Below, in pieces: positions 38,096 to 51,400 of a stretch of 64,000 nt of DNA (position 1 is the stretch's first letter; every line of letters begins with the position of its first letter). This DNA is from Dendrobium chrysotoxum (taxonomy: Eukaryota; Streptophyta; Magnoliopsida; Asparagales; Orchidaceae): NCBI GenBank assembly GCA_019925795.1, contig CM034304.1, positions 8,929,471 through 8,993,470 on the forward strand, read 5' to 3'. Under the pieces are notes generated by a model that had not been told where the DNA came from, did no database searches, and saw only the letters and a list, made by a program, of their open reading frames with translations. The position numbers and the translations under genes were made by a program.

Positions 38096-39359
38096 TTCGG
38101 AAATGAATCCGATAATTCTTGTTGATAATTTGACAGGAAAATCAAGACGATGAAATTATTTTTCATCTCCATTTATTTCTAACAAGTTTGTTAAGTTATT
38201 CATTCAACATGACTTGCTTACGGGCATCTTTGAATGTTTTAATAAATGGGTAATTATAAAATTAGAATCTTTATTTAACACTAATAGTATGAGATTTTAA
38301 ATTATTTTATTTATGAATGTTTTGAAGGTATCATCTAAATATGACATGCTCAGCTTATCGTGGTTTGTAGGTTTTAAGTCCAACATATTTTAAGAGAGTG
38401 AAGTTATTTTATAAAAAATCAAATGAAATTAACTCTAATATAAGTTATTTCAAAACTTAATCAAACAAAATTTCAATCAATATAATATACTCCGTTTTAT
38501 TTTGTAAGACAATAAATACCAAATATCATTATTTAACATTTAATTAAATAAGATTTATCTCAAAATTTTATCAAAGCAAACAAAATTTTAATAAATATTA
38601 TAATTTTTATTATATTCCTTTCACTTTATAAATAGTGGAGATCATTATTCAATTTTCAGCTAAATAAGATTTATCTCAAAATTTAATCAAACAAAATATT
38701 AATTACTATAATATATTCCTGATATTTATTTTGATTTTGTAAGACAATAAACACTAGAGGCTATTATTACAAAAACTAAGTATTATTGATATAATACTAT
38801 TTTTTCTTGAAAATAATAGAAGTATGCATGTGTTTTAATTCAATATCAGCATTCATTTTGGACGCAGATAAATAAATAAATAAATTTAAAAGAATATTAA
38901 TATTTATTAATTTAGCATATTTTCTTATAATTTATTTTTAAATTTTATAAATGGGCATCATGACATGTGCAATTAAATTAGTAGTTTTTATAAAAATCTT
39001 AAGAAATAGAAAAAAATTATAAGAGTATTTTGATAAAAAATAATCATAATAGATATTAATGCTTTTGATCTATTTTCAATTGAGTACAATATATAATTAG
39101 TTTATATTGAATTAATTTTAACATAAATTTAAAGGTAATTAAACCCATTTTAATTTATATTCTATCAAAAATATGGCTACCCAATTTTTTTTTTTAAATG
39201 GAACCTGTCCCATGATTTTGGGGTTTCTTTAGAGCCGAATATCAACGGCCCGCCAATTTCTTCTTCGTCACTGCGGAGCCAAAGCCGGATTCCGCCCGCC
39301 CGTTCTCGAGGTGTAGAGACCGCTGCCCTTGCTTTCTTATCGGTATTATTGTACCGGAA
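38096..39359 (+). promoter_or_regulatory. Upstream region and presumed 5' UTR of RPC3
   Basis: AT-rich to about 39180, then an abrupt change to GC-rich sequence (39200-39359) immediately before the RPC3 start codon, as is common for plant 5' UTRs. No certain TATA box or named regulatory element could be assigned. The Copia 3' LTR ends about 1.26 kb upstream of the ATG. Confidence 0.35.
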
Positions 39360-39428
39360 ATGGTGGGGCAGCAGGGCATCAGGTACACCATCAGCCTTAT
39401 CGCCGCCCACTTCGGCGACGTTGTCGCT
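39360..39428 (+). CDS. RPC3: RPC3 exon 1
   Basis: It encodes the start MVGQQGIRYTISLIAAHFGD, the first part of the N-terminal helix-turn-helix. It ends in phase 0 before GTAAGC. The ATG sits just after a GC-rich leader and matches the usual start of the family (M-V-x-Q-x-G-I). The 77-bp intron follows. Confidence 0.88.
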
Positions 39429-42400
39429 GTAAGCCCTCTGTCCCCCGACTCTGCCTCCGTTGTTTATTTGCTTCATCACGATGCCCTAACCCCAGAAAAC
39501 CGTAGAAGGTTTGCGAATGCCTCATTCGCCGTGGCTCCCTCTGTTTCATGGATGTTGTTCGCTTCACCGAGCTCCACCAAGGACAGGTGAAGGACTGTCT
39601 TCTTGTTCTTATCCAGCACAACTGTGTCCAGGCCTTTTCGATCCCCAAAACAGGTCTCTCAATACCCCAACACCCGCCCCCACTCCGCAGTTATTGTGTG
39701 AATCACTCTCTTAAAACTTATTGCAGTTGGGATGGGCGGCGCCACTAAGCCCGTCACACTTTACATGGCCATCTTTGACAACATCATCCACCGAATGCGA
39801 TTCTCCAAGTTCTTGCAAATAGTTAAGGAGCACCTCGGTAACCAGGTTAATCAAGCGTTATTTATTCTCAGAATAGTTTGATTTATTCATCGTACTAGTA
39901 CGTTTTTATCCAATACTAGATAGTTTGTTGAAGAGATAAATTTGAACTCTTGAGTTGAATTAATTTGTTGCGTGTTAAAATAACTTCCCATTAAAAAGAT
40001 TGCCGTAAGATTTTGTAGAAGTGCCTAGGAATAATTTGTTCATTAGTAAGAAGATTTGATGATGAAGTTTTGAAACTATAAAATGTTTATGAAGGAAAAG
40101 AAGCATACATTTAAAGAACTAGGAAATGAGTACCATCGAGATGTATGGTAACTACACTAGTCTAAAAATTTTGTGAAGATGCTAGCTATGGAAGTCAAAG
40201 CTACATCTATGAGTTGCATCGTAGGCTGGGACTAAGGATGGATAAAAGGATATAGAAAAGAGTTAAAATAAGAGAAGTTTTAGATTTTTTCTATCAAGTT
40301 AGATGTGTTAACAGTTATGATACCAAGATCTTACTTAAAGATGAAGACATCACTTAAAATAAATTCATAGCTTGAAAAATAATTAGAAGATAACTAAAAT
40401 TAAAAAATTCTTTTAGAAGAGCTAATGAAGATAATTGAAAAAAAAAGGTTAAAGCTTTGATGAAGATGCATATAGGTGAAGCTGCAGGTTACATAATGAC
40501 TTGATCACCCAATCACAATCTTCACACCAGATTTATTACTACTAAAATTGCACTGCATGTATTCAGTTTTAGATCTACTCAAACGAAAACCTTTAGACTC
40601 TAATGTTGACCTCCATAATTCAAGCTTTCATTCAACTCCCTCCCTAGTCTTATCAACAAAAAGAATTTCAATTCATCAGCAAAAAGTATACACCAAGGTA
40701 CATTCTCTTGCAAATGTCTAGTAAGAACATCCATAAGTAAAGTAAAAAGTTACGGGCTTAAAGCTGATCCTTGATATAATCCAATTAAATTAGGAAAATA
40801 TTAGGTCAAACCACCTTGTGTTTGAACACAATTAATAGCTCCTGCATACATATCCTTGATGACTTGAAGATAAACATTATTGACTTCTTTATTTTCTAGA
40901 ACTCTCCCTAGCACTTCTATTGAAACTTTATCATGTGCTTTTTTCTAAATAAAAAAAAATCAAATGCAGATCCTCCTTATTCTCTCTATACTTCTCTATC
41001 AAATCTCTTAATAGATAGTTTTCATAATATACCTACTTGGTATGAATCAAAATTAATTTTGAGAAAACTTAGTTTTACATCGTAACATATGCTCAATAAC
41101 TCTCTCCCATAGTTTTAATGTATGACACATTAACTTAATTCCTCTATAATTCACACATTTTTGTGCATCACCTCTATACTTAAAAATAGGAACCAATACA
41201 CTCCTTCACTCATTTAACATCTTTTTAGTCTTCAAAATAATATTAAAAAAATTTGTAAGCCAAAAAATTCTTTCATCTCCTAAGCATTTTCACATTTCTA
41301 TTGGAATATCATTAGGTCCAATAGCTTTTCCACACTTCATTTTCTTTGAAGCCTCTCTAACTTCAGTTTTACTAATACGATGATAAAAATAAAAATCTTT
41401 TTTTATTTTATTTTATTTAGGGTGCTAAGGTCACTAAAGTAATCTTATTCTCACAATTGTCATTAAAATGCTTATCAAAATAGCTCATTCACCTAGGTTG
41501 AATATTTTCTTCTAATAAAAATACTTTTTGATTTTCATTCTTAATACACTTCACTTAAATTAAATCCTTACTTCTCATATCTCTTTGCTTGGCTGACTTA
41601 TACGTGTATATTTCGACCTCCTTAATATCTAATATATTATATAAATCATTAAAAACTAAATTCTTTGTATCACATATTAGTTTCTTAGACTCCTTACAGG
41701 CCTCTTTATATCTTTTTCAATTTTTCAAGTTTTTACATCTAAATCAATTTTTATAATAAAGCTTCTTATTTTTGATCATTTCTTATACATCTTGATTCTA
41801 CTATCAATTATTTTTACTATTAGGGGTTTTTCCTTTTGATATTTTAAGTATATATATTGCAGCATTTTTAATATCAATAATTATTTTTCTCACTTAACAT
41901 TAACTTTCTCATGCACAGTTAAAATATTAGGATTTTGAACCTTATTTTCAAAAATATTTTTGTTAGTATTTTCTAAATGCCATCATCTAATCATAAAACA
42001 ACATTTTACCTAATTTTTTGTATTCCGTCATTTCATCTTAAAGTTCAAAACTACTAAGTAATATTGAGTTCATAAACTTTCACTCGGAATAACTTTATAA
42101 TCTTTGCAATCTAAACGATATATTTTTTTTATAAGAAAATAATCAATTTAAGTTTTATGATATCTATTCTTATAAGTGATGGGATGCTCCTCTCTTTTCT
42201 TAAATAATGTATTAACAATTATAAAATCATAAATTAGAACAAAATCTAATATGGTTCTACCAGCTTCGTTAATCGCTCCAAATTCATAGCCTCTGGGAAT
42301 GCTTTTAAATCTTCTATCACTCTTCCAACACGTCAATTTAAATTTACTCCAATAAACACTCTTTCTTTAAGAGGAATTCTTTGTATTAATTTTTCTAAAT

Positions 42401-45400
42401 TAATTCAAAATTTTAATTTTCAACACATATCCAAATCTACCGTAAGAGCATAAGTTCTTATTATATTAATAATTTTAGACAACAATCTTTTACATTATAA
42501 TTCTATATCTAATTTTATTAATTTCTACAATATTATCTTTTAAACTCTTATATATAATTATACATTCACCGTTCTAGTATAAGCGTATAACTCCTACGTA
42601 ATATCATAATTTAAATCCTAAACTATTAATCTTCTTAGCCATCTCTCCAACTCATTTAGTTTCTTGAATGCATATAATATTTATCTTTCTATGAATCATA
42701 ATGTTTAATAATTTCTTTTAATTTTTCTATAATATATATCCAAGTTCTTATTCTAATTCCAATTTTATGGACTAGCTTTTTTGTCTGCATTCCTTTATGA
42801 TGTGGGAATCCTTACTTATTTAAACTTGCATATGGGCGCTGTTGCAATGGTCCTTGCACATTTCTAGCTATATTTATGTCATACAGTGCGTTGCTTTCAG
42901 GGAATGCCCTAACATTAACCCAATATATTAAATAATTTATGTTATGATTGTTCGACAAGTTTAACGCTAGCTGTTGACTACCTAACACAACACTAAACTT
43001 TTCTCATCCAAGGTTTGGGACCTGTTAACTGCAGTGTTGAAAATAAGTGGTTTTTCAAAATTGTGCTAGTCATAGAGTAATCAAATGAGGTTAATAATCT
43101 TTGGGGGAGAGCATAATGAAGCATATGTTTAGAAAGTTATGTAAGTATTGTTGGAAATATGTTATTTTATATAGAAAGGTCTACTATGTAGATGATAGTT
43201 GTGTTGATACTATTATTGAAAAAATATACAGAGCTATGAAATGATCTTCATATGATGTTAATTTATTTTGAAAGGGCATACGATCAAGAATTATGAGATA
43301 GATTTGACGGATATTATCGAGGAAAAATATTTTCCAAAAGTGTGTTGAGGTTATTAAAAAGTTATGTGATATAATTGTAACTTGCATTAAAAAGTATTTT
43401 AGAGTGATTCTAATCACCATAGGAATACATCAATGATAAGTCTCTATCCATATTGGGATGTAGATACCCACAAACACTACAGGAAAATGGCTGATTTTCG
43501 GCAAAATTTTTGTCGGAAATTGGCAAATTTTCGTCGGAATAATATATTTCCTGTGGATTTCTAATGGAAAATTTTCTTCCGGTAAAACACATGCCGGAAA
43601 ATAATTACTGGCAAAAAAAATTTGCCTGAAATATTTTCGGTGGAAATTGCCGTCGGAAAATTAAATTTTTTTTGGCAAAACTCAATTTTCCTTTGCTTGA
43701 ATTCTGCTCGCGCCTTCCTACTGCCTAGCAGGCCAACCTGTTGCCCGCAAGCTTGCGAGCCCGCCGCCCAGCCTGCACCTTCACGCTGCCTAGCCTAAAC
43801 AAAGCTTCAGTGTGACTGCGTGAGGGTTCGAAACACGCTCCTTCGGGAGGATATCTAGCCCCATCCACTCGTCCGCCAATCAAGTTTTGTTGTGATAGCT
43901 ACTCTTTTTTATTTAAATTATAACTCATAGAATATTAAAATTAATAATTAATTAAAATACATATTAATATTCTTAAAAAATCAAAATATTATTTCAGTAT
44001 GAACGATTAATCAAAAAAGGTAAAAGAATTATTTAAAAAATTAAGAGTATTTTAAAACTTATCAATTTGTAACCCACTGATGAAATTTTCTGGCTCTGCC
44101 CCTAGTAGCGCGAAGTTGCAATTATCACAACCAAACTAATTAAAATCATTAATTTAATTTAATTTAACAATATTTAATTTAACTTAATTTAATTTAATGA
44201 TATTTATTTTAAAAACTATTTAATAATATTTATCAAATTAGTTAATTAGTTAAATTTCTTAATTTAGTCAAATTAAATTACTTAATTTATTTCCTAGAAA
44301 ATTTTAAAGTTTGTCAGAAATTCGTTGGAAATCAACTGGAAATTCGCCTGAAATATTTCATTGGAAATCCATCGAAAATTTGTCGGAAGTCCGTCGGAAA
44401 TCCGCGGGAAATTCATTGTAATCATTCCATCAGGAATCTACCAAAATTTCTGGCTGAAAATCTCCGCCGGAAATTTGTATTTTTCCTGTAGTGAAATGGT
44501 ATTCATAAATATGTACCTTGGTGTATGCTATTTGTAAACATTGTAATTATGATTAGCATGCCCTCTGTTGGAGTAAGAAAAATTAAAACATTTAATAAAA
44601 TTTTTAGAAATTAAGTTGCTTTGGATTAGAACTAAGTTTTGAGTGCCTCATATGAAATTCTAACGGATAATCGACTGATAATTATTTGATATTATACCTG
44701 GAAGTTGAAGTAACTCATAGGTGAAATATTTGCAAATATCTTAGATGTATTATACAAAAGAACATATATATGAATTAAAACATAATCTCATAAGTTATAT
44801 TCAGTGTATTAAAATGGAGAAGTGCCTCAAATGTATTCTCATACGATACCATGAATAATTGAAAGATTATGAAATCGTAAGTTGACCGACTATGTTATAA
44901 AAATTTTATTTCTTCAGTTGCAAAGACTTTACTAACAACCATGTTAAGTGTGATGGAAATGAGAATGTGTGGTAAAACTAAGAAAGTTGGAAGAGAGTGT
45001 TTTTTTTTAGAATTGCAAATTATTACAAACTACTAAGTGATAGAAAATCTATCACATTCCTCCTTTAACAAAGTAAGAAAAAGAGGAGGAATATTATTAT
45101 GACTAACATTATCCAATAAAAATCACTAACAATATTTAAATTAGCACTAAAATCAGCCAACTTATTACAATCTCTATGAGTAAATTGAAAAAGAACACGA
45201 TTGAAATCTTTAAGAAAAAGCAGCTCATTCATCAACGGATTTTTGGACTTCATTTAGAATTCTTCATTGTGTTCTGCAGCAGCTTAATAATAATTAGATT
45301 ATCACCCTCTATATAATACCTTTACTTTCCAAACATCCAATCTTGAATCATCTTCGTCAAAGAAGTAACAACCAATAACTCCATTCGAGATATATCCTAA

Positions 45401-48400
45401 TGCATACATCTGATTCCAAACACAAGCAGAAACCTCCCATTTTTGTCTCTGAATACACCTCAAATCCTTGCTTTTTTAGATTTTAAAACCGATGCATCAA
45501 TGTTAACTTTAATCCATTCGGGTGGAGGAGGGTGCCAAATATTCTTATACAGCTGTGGAAGCTGATTAACACCCCAGTGTCCCAAAATAGAATTAAAATG
45601 TGGCGGAAAAGCATTACTAACAACATTAGCAGCTATTACAACCGAACTAATAGGTGATCGTCCATGCTTGATAGTATTTTTGTTTCTCCAGGAAAGGAAG
45701 ACTGCTGTACAATATAACTTAGCAATATTTGAATTCTTCAAAGATAACCTATCCAACTCAATGCAAGAATCATCAAAGGAAGCAAAAACCGAAACTCGAA
45801 AACCCCAATTATTTAGATTATTAATCACTTCATGCAATTTTTTACATTCAACCTATATTGTACCGATACGGATACGGCAACACGGATACGACACGATACT
45901 GATACGGGACATGTCAATTCTTAAAAATACAGGATATGGGTACGACGCGAATACGACATTAGAATTTAGAAATCATATATAAAAATTAAGAAAGCAATCA
46001 AAGAGAAATGAAAAAAAAAAAAACTGAAAGCAACATCATTTATAGCCTTGTAGCTTATAATATCAAAATAAAAGTAAGCATTAAATATTTAAAGCCCCAA
46101 TATCCTATTTCCTGGTAAACTAATGCAAAATAATTTGAAGCCCCAATATCTTATTTCCTTGTAATCGACTCGTGTAAACGAAGCTTGCGGTCGTCTCGCG
46201 TAAACGAACGCTTGTCTCGCCTTCTTGGCGTCGGCCGCCTCTCCTCTCCTGCTCCTTTGACGAAATGAAGAAGATGAAACCCTAGGTGCACGCTTGCTGG
46301 TTCAGAAATGAAGAACAGTCCTAACACTTCGTTTCGCGGGTTTGGAAATGTGAGAACCTCGCTTGCAGCCGCAGAAGTAAATACGACGCGTCCTTTTTCG
46401 GTTTTCAACGGACACATGTATTCGATATGCGTGTCCTTTTGAAATTAAACAATATTTTAATTGGATACGACAAAGTCGTATCTGACATGTATCGGTGGCG
46501 TATCGGGCGCGTATCCATGTCCGACATGTATCCGATACAGCACGCCTTCATAAATAGGTGTATCGGTGCAACATAGCATTCAACTGAAATATGTTGAATA
46601 TTTTCAATAGCTTGACACCCTCTAGGGCACATATTCGTATTATGTAATCTTCTATGCACAAAATAATCATTTGTTGGAGTAGCATCTCTGCTTAATCACC
46701 ACCAGAACAATTCCACCTGAGGCTTCAGCTGCAATTTCTTCAAACACTTCAAATAATGATCCTTTGTACTATTTTGAATAGCTGCTTCATAAGCCATAGA
46801 GGTGATTGATTTACCTGAAACAAACTTCATAAGTTCTGGCTTATTAGTATTTAATTCAGGAAATACATGAATTTGCTGAATGAGCTTAACCACATGATCA
46901 CCAAAGCATTTCTTCAATTCTCCCTCATCCCAATTTCCGTCACATAAGAACTTACCAATTGATTGGTCCAATTGTTCGTAATTAACAACAATTGTAGGCC
47001 ATTTTTCAATACATCTATCAAGAATCCATACATCTTTTAATGCATTGACAAATTCATCTGTAACCAATTTCCATCTTACAATAGGTTGAAGGAACTTTGC
47101 TCCATTAATTATAATTTTCCAAGTTGGAGGTTCTAATTTTTGAATTCCAAATATCTTTGCCATATTTGGATATTAAATTCTTGATTAATAAAGAATTCGA
47201 TTTGCTGATGAAGTTCCACGCAAATCTAGCTCTTAAAGGTCCAACTTTATCCATAGTTGAATGAAGACCGAGACCACCCATTTGAATAGGCTTGCAAAGC
47301 ACCTCCTAAGCAACATAGGGAATACCTTGTTTTCCATTGTGCTTATTCCAAATAAAATTCCTGCACATCTTATCTAGATCATTCAATAATTCCATAGGAA
47401 CTAATGAATGCTTAGTTAGAAAGACAGAAAGAGAAAGAAATGCATATTTGACATGTAAAATTCTGCCAACAATAGATATGAATCTATTTCCCCATATATT
47501 CATTCAATTTAGAGCATTATCGATCATATTTTGAAAATTTGAAACCACTAATCTCCTCATTGCAATCTTCACACCAAGATAATTCAATTCCTTAATAGAT
47601 TTGAAACCCAACATCTTAGAAATCTATTTTTTCTTTGTCTTCCTAACAATCTTCCCAAATACAAGTAAAGATTTATCTTTATTGACTTTCTGACCAGACC
47701 AGCTGTAGAAATTAGTAACAATACTCTTCAACTTCTTGACAATTCTAGTTCTTGCTTTTGAAAAAATAAGAACATCATCTGCATATAGAAGGTGAGATAT
47801 TCTTTGCGCATTTGGAGCAATTTTAATCCCAATCTCATGACCTTTTTGATGAAAGGCATTAGATAACAATTGTGAACACATAATAAATAAGTAGGGAGAC
47901 AAGGGACAACCTTGTCTATACCCACTTCTAGCTTCGATCCAACTAGACTTTCTTCCATTGATCAAAATAGAAAATTTGGGATTAACTACACATTCCATAA
48001 TAAGGTTAGAAAATTTGATAGGAAAACCAAAATACTCCAACACTTGATATAAAGTAGCCTAACTCATACTATCATAAGCTTGTTCCATACCAATTTTAAT
48101 AGCCAATAATCCTTTCTTAGCCTTGGAATATCTGAACTTGTTGAACACCTCTTGGGCAAGCAACACATGATCAGACAAAGACCGCCCTTGCACAAAAGCA
48201 GGTCGGTACTCAGATATAATTTTTGGAAGAAGAAATTTCAATATGTTAACCAAAGCTCTAGCAACAACTTTATAAATAGTCTTACAAAGACTAAAGGTCT
48301 ATATTTAGAGGGATCTAAAGGATTCTTGATTGTTGGAATGAGAACAATTAAAGTGTCCTTCCACTTGTTACACATCTTACTAGATATGAAAAACTTGTTT

Positions 48401-51400
48401 ATTGCATTCTAAACATCTTCCTTTATTATTTTCCAACAAGCCTTAAGGAAAGAAGCTGTTATTCCATCGGAACATGGCGATTTGTTGCTTCCTAACTGAT
48501 TAATAACATCAAAAATCTCCTCAGTGAATTCAGCAGTCGACAAATTCTGGTCACCATCATCCAGTTTTTCCAAGAAAGAAGGCCACCCTACAAGATCACA
48601 TCTTCTATCCTTCCATTTATTTTTAAAGAATTTATAAAAAATTCCTTCAATAACTTGTTGATCTTCAACTAATAACCCATCTTCATCTTTGATTTGGCTT
48701 ATCCAATTGCTATTCCTCCTTGCACTAGTAAATGCATGAAAAAACTTAAGAGTTGTTATCACCCTCTTCCAACCATTTGGTTTTTGCACGTTGTCTATAC
48801 CAAGTAACTAAACGAGCAAGAGTTATATATAACTAATGAACTTTAGCCCTTAACAAGAACACTTTGTCAACTGATAGTCCACCTGAAGAAGCTTCCTCCA
48901 TTTGTAACAATAAAATCTCCTTCTTAAGACTATCTTTCTATCTCAAGAAATCTTTAAGCTTGGATTTACTCCAGTAGAATAAATATCTCAAAACCCTTTT
49001 ACATGTTCTATTCAATATCTCAGCTTCATTACCAAAATCTCACTTACTCTAGGCTTTCATTACAATGCCCCAAGAAGCTGGATATGAAACCCAAACATCT
49101 TCAAATCTAATTAGCCTCTTTTGACACATGTTCGAATCAGTCAAATTCATAATAATAGGACAGTGGTCTGAAGCCACTCTAGCCAAATGTCTAATCATTG
49201 CCAACAGAACAACATTAAGAGCATTAGAATTCAACAAACATCCGTCCAACATTTCCAGAATACGAGCCCCACCATCTTTGTTATTACACCATATGAAATT
49301 AGGGCCAATAACATCTACTTCATGAAAATCGTTATTAGTCATAAACATCTTCATCTCCTGAGGCCCTTGAGAAAATACAAAATTTTTCCCACTACTTTGT
49401 CTTCTTGAGACAAAATACAATTAAAATCCCCTTCCACAATAGAAGGAAATTTTCTTGAGGAAAAGAACTCAAGCCTATCCCACAATTCTCTTATAATATG
49501 GACATCTTTATTACCATACACAGTGGGTATCACCCAAACACTTTTATTAAGAATATTGAGTTCTCCAATGACATACTGAGAAGAAGCTTCAAACATAGTA
49601 AAAGAAGCAATATCAGATTTTCACAACACCAGACTACCCCTAGACGTACCCTCAGTCGGAAGATGAAAAAAATCCCAACCAACCCCAATGAGCCTATTTA
49701 CCTCCACCCTATCTAAAGAAGACAATTTAGTCTCTACAAGGACAACAAAAAACACCTCATATTCCTTCTCGAATTCTTTTAAATATAGAGAATTCTCTCT
49801 CTTCCTGGCTCCTCTACAATTCCAAAATGCAATGACAGACATAATTATTCTATAGGGCTTGAAACCCCACCCATTTCTCTATTCCCAACATCACCCTTCC
49901 TATTTCTAGGAAGAATTTTAATAGGGCCTAAAGCTTTGACTTCATTACTAAGTCTGGCTTTAGAAACCACATTACTACCTTCTCCATACCCTGCCACCAT
50001 AGACATGCTAGAATTTACATTGCTGTCATTTTGCTGAACATAATCAGATGCCAATTCTGAATTCTTATCCACATTCACCTCCACTTTATCATAATCATCA
50101 TTAATTCCATTTACCACATTAAACTTGTTAACACATTGTGAAATTAAAGATGACTTATTATGAGAAATCATACCAGCAATCGGTTGAAGAACAGGAACAA
50201 CCGATTTAATCTTCACTGGAGCAGCTTCATCTATGTTATCAACCCCGATAGAGGATTGATTCAATACATAATTTTCCATATCAACCTTCTTAATACCTTC
50301 ATATTCATTTGGAAAATGGTTTTGTTTCCAACATGTTTCCTTTATCAGCAATACCATCATGGACAGTCTTCAATATATTGTTTGATTTTGCTCTAAGATT
50401 TTCTGAAATCCTCCTTGATAAGAACTCCCACCGGAAGCCTTAAATTTGTTCCTACCATACTTGACATGAATCCAATGACCATATTTGGTAGAATGATCAG
50501 CTGAATTATTATGTGACATATCTTTAGGAATAGCAACTTCAGCACCTTTTGCATCATCCTTGGCATTTTCAACATCACTCGAAACTTTCCCATATCTGAC
50601 TTGATTTCCAAACAATTGTTCAGATTGTGCCCAATTCTAATACACTTAAAACAAAAAGAAGATATCTTTTCATATTCAATTTTCCGGAAAAACCGTCCAA
50701 AGAGGCCTTCTACCCAAACACCCAAAGGTACTTGACTCTTGAGCTTGCTACGAATACATACTCTAGCATATTCCCTCTTTCCCCGTTGAAACATGTTACC
50801 ATCTAACAATAATGGAGTACCAACCTTTGATGCTATTCTGGGAACATTTATTTCATCCCAACATTGCAATGGGAGATGGGGCATTTGAATCCACACAGGT
50901 TAAGACATTCTCTTTATAGATAAAGTTGTAAAGTTTGGCGACCATGTCTCCATCCCTATAATGTGCCCACCTACATACCAAGGTCCTCCACTAAATACTT
51001 CTTCCAAAGCTTGAACAAATTCAAAGGAGCATAGAACCCAATCTAAACCATGAACAGCTAGATGGAAACCACCAAATTGATTCCACTGATGTCTTAATTC
51101 AGTGCTAATCAACGGAAAGGAATATTTTTACCAAAAACTTTCGCTACCAAAGCATTCTTCAATCTATGAGTATTAGCCAACTCATTCTCCGCCTGAAGAT
51201 TAACAGCTATCCCATCATCAGTCATCAACGAATCCAACACGGGGTTAACAACTTTAATATGAGGACGTTTAACCCAGGCTTTTGGTAATTCTCCCTGTGC
51301 CAAAGATACATTAGCAACTGGTCTGTTCTCATTTTTTCCAACAACATTATTATCCTTAATAACTTCTGAGCCCAATTGACAATCATCAGACAAATGATTG

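Noticed and set aside
39397..39748. Several overlapping frames on both strands around RPC3 exons 1-2
   Set aside because: They are shadows of the GC-rich exons. Only the spliced reading gives the family's conserved order.
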